DNA from: Gammaproteobacteria bacterium
Lineage (GTDB): Bacteria > Pseudomonadota > Gammaproteobacteria > Xanthomonadales > Rhodanobacteraceae
DNA: 64,000 bases
Assembly (NCBI GenBank): GCA_021324095.1
Contig: JAJPJT010000077.1
Location: 62,001-126,000, forward strand
Direction of reading: 5' to 3'
The notes beneath the pieces were generated by a model. The model had not been told where the DNA came from and did not search any database. It saw only the letters and a program-made list of their open reading frames with translations. A program made the position numbers and the translations under genes. This document shows positions 46,324 to 54,430 of this stretch, piece by piece (position 1 is the stretch's first letter; the number at the start of each line of letters is the position of its first letter).

Positions 46324-46526
46324 TGAGGAACCGCGTGCGGGAATTGCGCGAGGCCCACGGATGGTCGCAGGGGGTCTTGGCCGAGCACCTCGATGTCTCG
46401 CGGCAAACGGTCAATGCGATCGAGAACGGCAAGTACGATCCCAGCCTGCCGCTGGCGTTCAAGCTGGCGCGGCTGTTCAGGCAACGCATCGAATCGATGT
46501 TCGAACCCGATGAGGACCGCCGATGA
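46323..46526 (+). CDS. Small XRE family HTH regulator
   Basis: A 67-residue protein made of one HTH_3 domain: VRELREAHGWSQGVLAEHLD is helix 1-2, VSRQTVNAIENGKYDPSLPL contains the recognition helix, and ARLFRQRIESMFEPDED is the C-terminal helix. It resembles the YozG-type stand-alone regulators. Overlap with both the membrane protein upstream (1 bp) and the hydrolase downstream (4 bp) implies that all three are co-translated. The two palindromes at 45830-45894 are the natural operator candidates, giving autoregulation. Confidence 0.92.
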   Translation: MRNRVRELREAHGWSQGVLAEHLDVSRQTVNAIENGKYDPSLPLAFKLARLFRQRIESMFEPDEDRR

Positions 46527-48130
46527 AGCTGGACAAACGCATGGTGTCGCGGGTCGTCGCGATCGCGATCGTGGTGGGCGTGCTCGGCTGGCAATGGCGC
46601 GCGAAACAGCACTCCGCGAAGGATGCCGCAGACGGAGCCTCGGCAGCCGTCGCCAGCAGCGCCGAGACGCCGGCCAAGCCCGCCGCGCCGGTGAAGCCCG
46701 CGTTGCCGGCCACGCTGAAATTCGGCAGACTCACGCTGACCGCGTGTGAATTGCGGCAACCGAATTCCGCGGCGACGACGCCGGCGTTCTGCACGAAATT
46801 CCCGGTACCGGAGGATCAGGCCGACCCGAAGTCGCGCACGATCGACCTGAAGCTGGCGATCCTGAAAAGCGATTCGGCGTTGCCGGCCACGGATCTGGTG
46901 GTCTATCTCGCGGGCGGGCCGGGTCAGTCGGCGATCCAGACCTATCCGGAAGTCGCGCCGGCGTTCGCACCGCTGCGCAAGCACCACGACGTGCTGCTGC
47001 TCGACCAGCGCGGCACCGGCGATTCGCATCCGCTCAAGTGTCCCGGCCTCGACAAGCAGTTGAAGGGCCTCGGCGACACGCAGCCGACCATCGCGCAGCG
47101 CGTCGAATGGGTCGGCCAATGCGCGCAGGAAATCCAGAAGAACGCCGACCCGCGCTACTACACCACCACCGATGCAATCGCCGATCTGGAAGCGGTGCGC
47201 GAGGCGCTGGGTGCGCCGAAGCTGGACCTCGTGGGCGTGTCTTACGGCACCCGCGTGGCCCAGCATTACGCCAGTGCACATCCCGATGCGGTGCGCAGCA
47301 TCGTGCTGGACGGCGTGGTGCCCAACCAGTTGGCGCTCGGCGAAACGTTCGCCGAGGCGCTGAACCACTCCCTGAAGCTGCAGGCTGCGGCATGCGAATC
47401 GACGCCAACGTGCAAGAAGGCGTTCGGCGACTGGTACGCGACCTTGCACCAGTTGTACGCCAAGCTGAAGGCCGGCCCTCCACGGCAGGTCACCTTCGCG
47501 GATCCGTCCAGCTACGTGCCGGTGACACGCACCCTCACCGCCGACACGCTGGCCGGCGTGGCGCGGTTGTTTTCCTACAGCACCGGCACGGCGGCGCTGC
47601 TGCCGCTCGCGGTCAATGAGGCGGCGCACGGCAATTACGCGCCGCTGATGGGTCAGTCGCAATTGCTGACCGGCGACCTCTCGGAGTCGATCGAAGGCGG
47701 GGTGCAAATGTCGGTGATCTGCACCGAAGACGCATCGTTGCTGAAGCCGCGCCCGCAGGACGCCGACCTGTTGCTCGGCAACGACCTGATCGACGCCTTC
47801 ATCGCCGAATGCAAGGCCTGGCCGCACGGCCCAATGCCGCGCGGCTTCCATGCGCCGTTCGAGTCATCGATTCCCACGCTGCTGATCTCGGGCGAGCGCG
47901 ACCCGGTGACGCCGCCTGCCTACGCCGGGGAAGTCCTGAAGGGCTTGTCGAATGGCCGCTCGCTGGTCGCGAAAGGACTGGGCCATGCCGAATCCATCGA
48001 CGCGGGGTGCATGCCGGATCTGGTGGAGCAATTCATCGCCAACCTTGAACCCAAACGGCTCGATGCGCAGTGCCTCGACAAGATCGGGCCGATTCCGGCG
48101 TTCGTGAATTTCAACGGTGCGGCGCCGTGA
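46523..48130 (+). CDS. Exported alpha/beta hydrolase, S33 proline/tripeptidyl aminopeptidase-like
   Basis: A 535-residue serine hydrolase with an N-terminal hydrophobic signal or anchor (VVAIAIVVGVLGW) and an Ala/Pro linker. The oxyanion segment VVYLAGGPGQSAI, LLDQRGTGDSHPL, the nucleophile elbow GVSYGT (S240), the Asp in LLISGERDPVTPP, and the His in GLGHAES form the S33 layout, with the TAP-like C-terminal region. It probably removes short peptides or prolines from peptide N-termini in the periplasm. Cys pairs (CELR...FCTKF and others) support export. It overlaps the regulator by 4 bp, and the ABC exporter genes follow. Confidence 0.87.
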   Translation: MKLDKRMVSRVVAIAIVVGVLGWQWRAKQHSAKDAADGASAAVASSAETPAKPAAPVKPALPATLKFGRLTLTACELRQPNSAATTPAFCTKFPVPEDQADPKSRTIDLKLAILKSDSALPATDLVVYLAGGPGQSAIQTYPEVAPAFAPLRKHHDVLLLDQRGTGDSHPLKCPGLDKQLKGLGDTQPTIAQRVEWVGQCAQEIQKNADPRYYTTTDAIADLEAVREALGAPKLDLVGVSYGTRVAQHYASAHPDAVRSIVLDGVVPNQLALGETFAEALNHSLKLQAAACESTPTCKKAFGDWYATLHQLYAKLKAGPPRQVTFADPSSYVPVTRTLTADTLAGVARLFSYSTGTAALLPLAVNEAAHGNYAPLMGQSQLLTGDLSESIEGGVQMSVICTEDASLLKPRPQDADLLLGNDLIDAFIAECKAWPHGPMPRGFHAPFESSIPTLLISGERDPVTPPAYAGEVLKGLSNGRSLVAKGLGHAESIDAGCMPDLVEQFIANLEPKRLDAQCLDKIGPIPAFVNFNGAAP

Positions 48131-48239
48131 ACCCGGCATCCCCCCGCCGCTGCGCGTCGAGCCCCTTCCTTTGGAAGGGGGTGAGCCCAGCGCGTCGACC
48201 GACATGCCACGCCACCGCCATTCATCGCTGGAGCGCGAA

Positions 48240-48974
48240 ATGATCGAAGTCAAAAATCTGCACAAGGCGTTCGGCGAGGTGAGGGCCGTCGACGGCGTCA
48301 CGTTCAGTGCCCGCGACGGCGAGATCACCGGGCTGCTCGGCCCGAACGGCGCCGGCAAGACCACCACCTTGCGCATGCTGTACACGCTGATGAACGCCGA
48401 CTCAGGCCAGGTGCTGGTGGACGGCATCGACGCCGCGGCCGATCCGATCGCGGTGCGCCGCCGCCTCGGCGTGCTGCCGGATGCGCGCGGCCTCTACAAG
48501 CGCCTCACCGCACGCGAGAACATCGAGTATTTCGCACGCCTGCACGGCATCGAGACGCAACTGATGCACGAACGCCGAGAAAAGCTGGTCGAGGCGCTGG
48601 AGATGCGCGACATCCTGGATCGCCGCACCGAAGGCTTCTCGCAAGGCCAGCGTGTCAAGACCGCGATCGCGCGCGCGCTGGTGCACGACCCGAAAAACGT
48701 GATCCTGGATGAGCCTACCAACGGTCTCGACGTGATGGCGACGCGGGGGCTGCGCGCGTTCATGCGGAACCTGAAAGCAGAAGGGCGCTGCGTGCTGTTT
48801 TCGAGCCACATCATGCAGGAAGTGGCCATGCTGTGCGACAGGATCGTGGTGATTGCGTCGGGGCGCGTGGTCGCCGACGAAACGCCGGACGCGCTGCGCG
48901 CGCAGACCGGCGAAGCCAATCTCGAGGACGCGTTCGTGAAATTGATCGGCAGTGAAGAAGGACTCGCGGCATGA
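48240..48974 (+). CDS. ABC transporter ATPase (NatA-like)
   Basis: A 244-residue ABC ATPase. Walker A is LLGPNGAGKTTTLRMLYTLM (about residue 37-45), the signature is FSQGQRVKTAIARAL (FSQGQ instead of LSGGQ), Walker B is NVILDEPTNGLD, and the switch His is in CVLFSSHIMQEV. It matches the sodium exporter/NatA and ABC-2 type ATPases. ATG 48240 follows an unrelated, repeat-rich stretch (CCCCTTCC-TTT-GGAAGGGG hairpin at 48160-48180). The permease gene follows, overlapping in frame space but starting at 49018. Confidence 0.93.
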   Translation: MIEVKNLHKAFGEVRAVDGVTFSARDGEITGLLGPNGAGKTTTLRMLYTLMNADSGQVLVDGIDAAADPIAVRRRLGVLPDARGLYKRLTARENIEYFARLHGIETQLMHERREKLVEALEMRDILDRRTEGFSQGQRVKTAIARALVHDPKNVILDEPTNGLDVMATRGLRAFMRNLKAEGRCVLFSSHIMQEVAMLCDRIVVIASGRVVADETPDALRAQTGEANLEDAFVKLIGSEEGLAA

Positions 48975-49017
48975 AATCAGCCCAGCCGGAAAAAACGCGC
49001 CCGCGGGAGTGCGCCGC

Positions 49018-50193
49018 ATGAACGCGATGCTGACGGTATGGTGGAAGGAAGTGCGCGAAAACCTGCGCGACAAGCGCACGGTGTTCAGCGCGCTGATCTA
49101 CGGCCCGCTGATCGGGCCCGTCCTGTTCGTCGTGATCATGAACACGCTGGTGGGTCACGAGCTGAAAAAGTCCGAGGGACCGCTGAAGGTGCCGGTGATC
49201 GGCGCGCAGTACGCACCCAACCTGATCGATGCGTTGAAGCGGCAGGGACTGGTGCCGCAACCACCGATCGCGAACCCGGACAAGGCGGTTCGTGACCGCG
49301 ACGCCGACGTGGTGCTGCGCATCCCCGCCGATTTCGGCAAGGCATGGTCGAAAGGCGAGCCCGCGCAGGTGGACCTGATCTTCGATGCTTCGCAGATGGG
49401 CGCCGGCACGCCGCGGCAACGCCTCGAAGACATGCTGCAGCGTTACGACCGCCAGCAGGGCGCGCTGCGACTGCTGGCGCGCGGACTGTCGCCGGGAATC
49501 GCCTCGCCGGTCGTGGTCAGCAAGCGCGACCAGTCCACGCCGCAATCGCGCGCGGGATTGGCGTTCGGCTTCCTGCCGTACTTCTTCGTGATCGCGGTGT
49601 ACATCGGCGGCATGTACCTCGCGATCGACCTGACCGCAGGCGAGCGCGAGCGGCAATCGCTGGAGCCGCTGTTCGCCAATCCGATCGCGCGCTGGCGGAT
49701 CCTGCTGGGCAAGCTCGGCGCGATCGGTGCGTTCTCGCTGGCCAGCCTGATACTGACCGCGGTGGCCTTCTCGATCGCCGGGCACCTCATGCCGGCGGAG
49801 AAACTCGGCATGGTGTTCGACCTCGGGCCGGGCTTCATCGGCGACGCCATCCTGCTCGAATTGCCGCTGGTCGCGTTGTTCGCGGTGCTGGAGACGCTGG
49901 TCGCCGCGTTCGCCAAGAGCTACCGCGAAGCGCAGACTTATCTCGGCTACCTGATGATCATCCCGATCCTGCCCTCGATCCTGATGAGCTTCATGCCGGT
50001 CAAGCCCGCGCACTGGATGTATGCGATTCCGTTGCTCGGTCAGCAGATCGGCGTGAGCGACTTGTTGCGCGGCGATACGGTCTCCGCGGGCGACATCGGT
50101 CTCGCGCTGGTTTGCGGATTCGCCTTCGCAGCCATCATCGGCATCGTCACGGCGTTCGTGTACCGGTCGGAGCGTCTCGCGATTTCTGCTTGA
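49018..50193 (+). CDS. ABC-2 type permease (NatB-like)
   Basis: A 391-residue membrane protein: one helix near residue 25-45 (VFSALIYGPLIGPVLFVVIM), a large extracytoplasmic domain (residues about 50-190) and five to six helices in the second half (FLPYFFVIAVYIGGMYLAID, AFSLASLILTAVAFSIAGHL, LLELPLVALFAVLETLVAAF, YLGYLMIIPILPSILMSF, IGLALVCGFAFAAIIGIVTA). The layout fits the ABC2_membrane_3 / NatB group, which exports sodium, peptides or lipids. It is expected to work with the preceding ATPase. Cargo is unknown; the hydrolase upstream might process a peptide cargo. Confidence 0.9.
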   Translation: MNAMLTVWWKEVRENLRDKRTVFSALIYGPLIGPVLFVVIMNTLVGHELKKSEGPLKVPVIGAQYAPNLIDALKRQGLVPQPPIANPDKAVRDRDADVVLRIPADFGKAWSKGEPAQVDLIFDASQMGAGTPRQRLEDMLQRYDRQQGALRLLARGLSPGIASPVVVSKRDQSTPQSRAGLAFGFLPYFFVIAVYIGGMYLAIDLTAGERERQSLEPLFANPIARWRILLGKLGAIGAFSLASLILTAVAFSIAGHLMPAEKLGMVFDLGPGFIGDAILLELPLVALFAVLETLVAAFAKSYREAQTYLGYLMIIPILPSILMSFMPVKPAHWMYAIPLLGQQIGVSDLLRGDTVSAGDIGLALVCGFAFAAIIGIVTAFVYRSERLAISA

Positions 50194-50224
50194 TGCATCC
50201 GGGTCCTGGCGCAATGGCTCCAAG

Positions 50225-50362
50225 GTTCGCGCAGACAGCGGACCCTCACCCAGCGCTACGCGCTCGGCCTACGGCAAAGGAAACGGCGGCGCTTCGCGCC
50301 CCTCTCCCGGAGGGAGAGGGGGAGTGATCGTCGCGCTGCGCGCGACAGCACCGTTGATCGAA
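50225..50362. repeat. REP-like element between natB-like gene and the small RNA
   Basis: Contains GCGCTTCGCGCCCCTCTCCC and the palindrome CTCTCCCGGAGGGAGAG, followed by GTCGCGCTGCGCGCGAC. The last unit is the same as in the elements inside the DUF3426 gene (57795-57905) and prmA (59470-59595), so this is a third, shorter relative lying outside genes. It lies in the 668-bp region between the exporter and polA. Confidence 0.65.
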
Positions 50363-50375
50363 GCGGCAGAAATAA

Positions 50376-50425
50376 AAGGCCCCCGAAGACACGTGGGAGC
50401 TCTCGCCCAGCGACGCCCAGGCCGA
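50376..50425 (-). terminator. Second terminator-like hairpin downstream of the small RNA
   Basis: On the minus strand, GAGAGCTCCCACGTGTCTTC is followed by GGGGGCCTTTTATTTCTG: a C-rich loop hairpin (GCTCCC with GGGGGC) and a T-rich tail. It resembles the terminator of the small RNA at 50457-50580 (both have GAGAGCTCCC before and TTTTATTTCTG after). It may be a backup terminator or the remnant of a duplicated small RNA. Confidence 0.5.
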
Positions 50426-50456
50426 CACGGGGCGGGACTCAAAAAGAGGATCCCAG

Positions 50457-50580
50457 AAATAAAATGCCCCGAGAGCCAGGGGGGAGCTCTCGGGGCGGGC
50501 GAAGCCGAACCTGGGGAGGGATCCGACTCCGTGGGTTCGCTCAGGGAGGTGAGTGAACCGGGACGCCGTTGCGTGCGTCC
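50457..50580 (-). ncRNA. sX13-like small RNA with C-rich loops, downstream of polA
   Basis: The minus strand can fold into four consecutive hairpins: 50580-50561 (GGACGC/GCGTCC), 50559-50534 (arms GGTTC/GAACC with inner CTCA/TGAG, loop CCTCCC), 50527-50504 (loop CCTCCCCA), and 50495-50467 (arms CCCCGAGAGC/GCTCTCGGGG, loop TCCCCCCTG) followed by CATTTTATTTCT. The last is a strong intrinsic terminator. A promoter, TTGAAC (50610-50615) and TCTAAC (50586-50591), 18 bp apart, would start the RNA at about 50579. C-rich loops, size and position after polA match the xanthomonad sX13 RNA as I recall it. Confidence 0.75.
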
Positions 50581-50591
50581 GAAGCGTTAGA

Positions 50592-50861
50592 TGGGGACAG
50601 CGCCGGCAAGTTCAAATTCTTTTTTAGCCGAATTCAGAGAGCATTCACGCGTTGCCTTGCATGACTTTCGGCAGGGTTCGAGCGTCACAACGGAGTGCAT
50701 TTGCAGTAAATGAACCTGCGCGGGCGATGCTCAAGCGGTTTGTTGCCGTCTCCATCAGAACTGTCGGAAAAAAGCCTCGATCTGTCCAGCGAAGCGTCGC
50801 AACAGGCTCGCGGCACATCGTTTGTTATCGAAACGTCAAGCGCAGCTCAGTGCGAACGCTT
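50592..50861. other. Intergenic region between small RNA and polA
   Basis: Lower in G+C than its surroundings and without a supportable gene. The part from 50592 to 50615 holds the spacer and -35 of the small RNA promoter (see the RNA entry). A run of seven T at 50629-50635 (plus-strand CTTTTTT) could be the end of an RNA in the plus direction, but no hairpin precedes it. Short open frames here (for example starting near 50710) look like chance readings. Confidence 0.5.
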
Positions 50862-53630
50862 TCAATGTGCTTCGCCCCAGCTGATGCCTGACCCGATATC
50901 GACCAGCAACGGCACGCTGAGTTCCGCCGCGCCCTGCATCCGATCGCGCACGCCGCTTCGCACGGCGTCGATCGCGTCTTCGCGCACCTCGAACACCAAT
51001 TCGTCGTGCACCTGCATCAGCATGTGGGCGTCGTCATCACGTTCGGATAGCCACGCGTCGATCGCCACCATCGCGCGCTTGATGATGTCGGCCGCGGTGC
51101 CTTGCATGGGTGCGTTGATCGCGGCGCGTTCGGCGCCGGCACGCTGGGCTGCATTGCGGGAGCGCAGCGCTTCCAGATACAGCCGTCGTCCGAACAGGGT
51201 TTCGACGTACCCGTCGCGGCGCGCCTGTTCGCGGGTCGAATCCATGAACGCCTTTACGCCCGGATAACGCTCGAAATAGCGTTGCACGTATTCCGCCGCT
51301 TCGCTGCGCGGAATGCCGAGCCGCTGCGCGAGCCCGTGCGCGCTCATTCCGTACATCAGGCCGAAGTTGATCATCTTGGCGACGCGGCGGTACTCGGGCG
51401 CCACCTGGTTCAACGCGACGCCGAACACCTCGGCGGCGGTGGCGCGGTGGACGTCCTGGCCCTGCTGGAAGGCGCGAGTCAAACCGGGATCCCCCGACAG
51501 GGAGGCCATGATGCGCAATTCGATCTGCGAATAGTCTGCCGCCAGCACCCGCCAGCCTTCGGGAGCGATGAATGCCTCGCGGATGCGCCGGCCTTCCTCG
51601 TTGCGCACCGGGATGTTCTGCAGGTTCGGATCGGTGGACGAAAGCCGTCCCGTCGCGACCGCCGCCTGGTGATAGCAGGTGTGCACGCGCCCGGTGCGCG
51701 GATTGACCATTTCCGGCAGCTTGTCCGTGTAGGTCGAACGCAATTTCGCCAGTTGCCGGTAATCGAGGATCATCCGCGGCAATTCGTGCTGTTCGGCGAT
51801 CGCCTCCAGCGCTTCCTCGTTGGTGGAGGGCTGCCCCGTCGGTGTCTTCAGTTTCGCCGGCAGGCTCAACTCGTCGAACAACAGTGCCTGCAGTTGCCGG
51901 GGAGAATCGACGTTGAACTCGCGCCCGGCGATTTTCTGCATTCCCGTTTGCAGCTCGTACATGCGCTTGCCGAGTTCCTGGCTCTGCCGACGCAGCGCGG
52001 CGACGTCGATCAACACGCCGCGCTGTTCCATGCGCGCGAGCACCGGCACCAGGGGCATTTCGATTTCGCTGAACAACTTCTTCAAGCGCGGCTGCGCCTC
52101 GAGTTGCGGCCAAAGCGCCTGATGCAACCGCAGCGTGACATCCGCATCCTCGGCTGCGTAACGACAGGCGGTGTCGAGATCGACCTGCGAAAACGAAATC
52201 TGCCTGGCGCCCTTGCCGGCGACGTCTTCGTAATGGATGGTGTCGTGATCCAGCCAGCGCTTGGCCAGCGTATCCATGTCGTGCCGACTGCCCGTCGCGT
52301 TCAGCACGTAGGATTCCAGCATCGTGTCGAAGGCAATGCCGCGCACTTCGATGCCGTAATTCGACAACACGTTGCAGTCGTACTTGGCGTGCTGGCCGAT
52401 CTTCGGACGTTCCGCATCTTCCAGAATCGGTTTCAACGCCTGCAGTACCTCATCGCGGCCGAGTTGTCCGGGCACGCCCGGATAGTCGTGCCCGACCGGG
52501 ATGTAACACGCTTCGCCCGCTTCGATCGAAAACGAAAGTCCCACCAGGTCGGCGCGCATCGGGTCCAACGACGTGGTTTCGGTATCGAACGCGATGAGAT
52601 CGGCCGTGCGCAATTTCGCCAGCCACGCGTCGAGTTGTTCGCGGCTGGTGACGAGGTCGTAGTGACGGGGGCTGGGGCCTGGGGGCTGGGGAACTGCCGG
52701 GAGTGTTCCGACTTCGACTGTGCGGGCTCGCGAGTCGCCCACGTTTGCGCGGGATTTGGTGAGCCCCCAGTCCCCAGCCCCCAGCCCCGCTTCATCCAGC
52801 TCCTTCAACGCCTGCCTGAATTCGTAGCGTGAATAAAGTTCGCGCAGCGCCTCGACGTTGCGTTCACGCAGCAGCAGGTCGCCGGGGCCCTGCTCCAGGA
52901 CGACGTCCGTCTTGATGGTGGCGAGCTGACGTGACAGCGGCAGATGCGCCAGCGCAGCGCGCAGGTTCTCGCCGATCTTGCCACCCACTTTGTCGGCGTT
53001 GGCAATGACGTTTTCCAGTGAGCCGTGCTCGTTCAACCATTTGGCAGCCGTCTTGGGGCCGCACTTCACCACGCCCGGGATGTTGTCGATCGAATCGCCC
53101 ATCAGCGCGAGGTAATCGACGATGAGTTCGGGCGGCACGCCGAATTTCTCGATCACCGCGTCGCGATCCAGGCGTGAGCGGGTCATGGTGTTGACCAGCG
53201 TCACACGCGGGCGCACCAGTTGCGCGAAATCCTTGTCGCCGGTGGAGACCTCGACCTCGACGCCGTCCTCGGCCGCACGCAACGCCAGCGTGCCGATCAC
53301 GTCGTCGGCCTCGACTCCCGGGATGCGCAGGATCGGAAAGCCCAGCGCCTCGACGATCTTCATCATCGGCTCGACCTGCGCGCGCAGGTCGTCCGGCATC
53401 GGCGCGCGGTTGGCCTTGTATTCGGCGTACAGGTCGTCGCGAAAAGTGCGGCCCGGCGCGTCGACCACGAATGCGGCGTAATCGGGCTTTGCCGCCAGCG
53501 TCGCGCGCAGCATGTTCACCACGCCGAACAACGCGCCGGTGGGTTCGCCGGCTGCGTTGCTCAAGGGGGGTAGCGCGTGAAAGGCCCGGTAAAGGTAACT
53601 GGAACCATCGATCAGCGTGAGCTTGGGCAT
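50862..53630 (-). CDS. polA: DNA polymerase I, with an in-frame repeat in the linker
   Basis: A 922-residue polymerase: 5' nuclease domain (residues 1-290; YRAFHALPPL, GDKDFAQLV, DNIPGV), 3'-5' exonuclease domain starting near 330 (LIAFDTETTSLDP carries the catalytic DxE; TRHDMDTLAKRWL-like SRHDMDTLAKRWLDH), and polymerase domain with motif A LAADYSQIELRIM, motif B RRVAKMINFGLMYG and motif C QVHDELVFEV. The exonuclease is intact, as in E. coli Pol I. Between QALKELDE and HYDLVTSREQL a stretch of about 40 residues is encoded by a repeat (52660-52795). It diverges from the DUF2782 gene. Confidence 0.97.
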   Translation of the reverse strand: MPKLTLIDGSSYLYRAFHALPPLSNAAGEPTGALFGVVNMLRATLAAKPDYAAFVVDAPGRTFRDDLYAEYKANRAPMPDDLRAQVEPMMKIVEALGFPILRIPGVEADDVIGTLALRAAEDGVEVEVSTGDKDFAQLVRPRVTLVNTMTRSRLDRDAVIEKFGVPPELIVDYLALMGDSIDNIPGVVKCGPKTAAKWLNEHGSLENVIANADKVGGKIGENLRAALAHLPLSRQLATIKTDVVLEQGPGDLLLRERNVEALRELYSRYEFRQALKELDEAGLGAGDWGLTKSRANVGDSRARTVEVGTLPAVPQPPGPSPRHYDLVTSREQLDAWLAKLRTADLIAFDTETTSLDPMRADLVGLSFSIEAGEACYIPVGHDYPGVPGQLGRDEVLQALKPILEDAERPKIGQHAKYDCNVLSNYGIEVRGIAFDTMLESYVLNATGSRHDMDTLAKRWLDHDTIHYEDVAGKGARQISFSQVDLDTACRYAAEDADVTLRLHQALWPQLEAQPRLKKLFSEIEMPLVPVLARMEQRGVLIDVAALRRQSQELGKRMYELQTGMQKIAGREFNVDSPRQLQALLFDELSLPAKLKTPTGQPSTNEEALEAIAEQHELPRMILDYRQLAKLRSTYTDKLPEMVNPRTGRVHTCYHQAAVATGRLSSTDPNLQNIPVRNEEGRRIREAFIAPEGWRVLAADYSQIELRIMASLSGDPGLTRAFQQGQDVHRATAAEVFGVALNQVAPEYRRVAKMINFGLMYGMSAHGLAQRLGIPRSEAAEYVQRYFERYPGVKAFMDSTREQARRDGYVETLFGRRLYLEALRSRNAAQRAGAERAAINAPMQGTAADIIKRAMVAIDAWLSERDDDAHMLMQVHDELVFEVREDAIDAVRSGVRDRMQGAAELSVPLLVDIGSGISWGEAH
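52660..52795. repeat. G-rich inverted repeat read through in polA
   Basis: GGGGCTGGGGCCTGGGGGCT followed by GGGG (52669-52692) and CCCCCAGTCCCCAGCCCCCA followed by GCCCC (52764-52788) are nearly perfect reverse complements, about 24 bp each, flanking roughly 70 bp. In polA (minus strand) the arms encode GLGAGDWG and PQPPGPSP. The unit sits in the linker between nuclease and exonuclease domains and keeps the frame. It belongs to the G-rich class of small elements also found at 893, 55163 and around accC. Confidence 0.78.
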
Positions 53631-53687
53631 GCGGCTATTGTCGCAGGTGCATTGGGAACATTTGATCGATTCATGGCGAGAATGCCT

Positions 53688-53710
53688 CGCCCCCCTGAGT
53701 CAAGGGGGCG
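53688..53710. other. CGCCCCC/GGGGGCG hairpin in the polA/DUF2782 gap
   Basis: CGCCCCC (53688-53694) and GGGGGCG (53704-53710) form a 7-bp stem around CTGAGTCAA. The rest of the 244-bp divergent gap (53631-53874) must hold the polA and DUF2782 promoters; GTATGCT at 53835-53841 is a possible -10 for the latter. I see no other structure. Confidence 0.4.
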
Positions 53711-53874
53711 GAAACATGCGCGGAGCGGTGTTTCGGGGGTTGTGGAAGCATGGCGCTGTAGCAAGCGCGGACGTGCGTCAAGCCAAACCAAAGTTTTTCC
53801 CTTGTCGCATGCACACTTCAGTCACGTGGCCCGTGTATGCTGGTGATGCAAGCTGTCGATCAGGGAGACGTGTT

Positions 53875-54372
53875 TTGAAAGCACTGGTATGGATCGGAGC
53901 GTGTGCGCTGCTGCTGGGACTGCCCGTGGCGCAGGCACAACAAGTACTTGCACATTCGTCGTCCGCGCCGCCGCCCGTCGGTTCCGCGCTTCCGCCACCC
54001 GGCATCAACGAACCCGGCGCGAAGCCGCAGTCCGTGCCGCTGCCGAGCACCGGCATTCCGCCATCGGTTGCGCCCGCGGCGCGGCAGCACGAAGGCACCG
54101 GCGACAGCACCAATATTTCCTCGTACACCGATGCCAACGGCGACGTCATCGAGCAGTACAGCCGAGGTGGCGAGGTGTACATGGAGCGCGTCACGCCCAA
54201 GCACGGCGTCACCCAGACCTACATCCGCAACAGCCCCAACGGCAGCCTCGTCCACGATCCCAATCTGGGGCCGGTGTCGCCCGTGTATTACGACATCTAC
54301 AAATGGGGCGGCCCGAAGAAGCCGGCCAGCGGCAGCAGCGCGCCGGCGGCGGCGTCGACGAGCGGACAGTGA
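53875..54372 (+). CDS. DUF2782 domain-containing exported protein
   Basis: A 165-residue periplasmic protein. A signal peptide (KALVWIGACALLLGLPVAQA) starts at a TTG; GGAG lies 7 bases upstream and no ATG/GTG is available in frame near it, so the TTG is the likely start. After a Pro-rich stretch the DUF2782 domain is seen in SYTDANGDVIEQYSRGGEVY and RVTPKHGVTQTYIRN, ending SPVYYDIYKWG. The domain usually lies next to polA in gammaproteobacteria, as here, but its function is not known. The tail is Ser/Ala-rich. Confidence 0.85.
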   Translation: MKALVWIGACALLLGLPVAQAQQVLAHSSSAPPPVGSALPPPGINEPGAKPQSVPLPSTGIPPSVAPAARQHEGTGDSTNISSYTDANGDVIEQYSRGGEVYMERVTPKHGVTQTYIRNSPNGSLVHDPNLGPVSPVYYDIYKWGGPKKPASGSSAPAAASTSGQ

Positions 54373-54430
54373 AACAAGTCAGGGGCGTGCCCGCCCATGG
54401 CGCCTGCACCGGTCGGCCGTCCTTGGCCGC

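Noticed and set aside
50652-50891. Short open frames in the polA downstream region (50652-50891, 50710-51267)
   Set aside because: No ribosome sites or domain similarity; the second runs opposite polA, so they look like chance frames.
52660-52795. Intein or self-splicing intron in polA
   Set aside because: Only about 40 residues, no splicing motifs or catalytic ends, and the sequence is an inverted repeat; a repeat insertion explains it.
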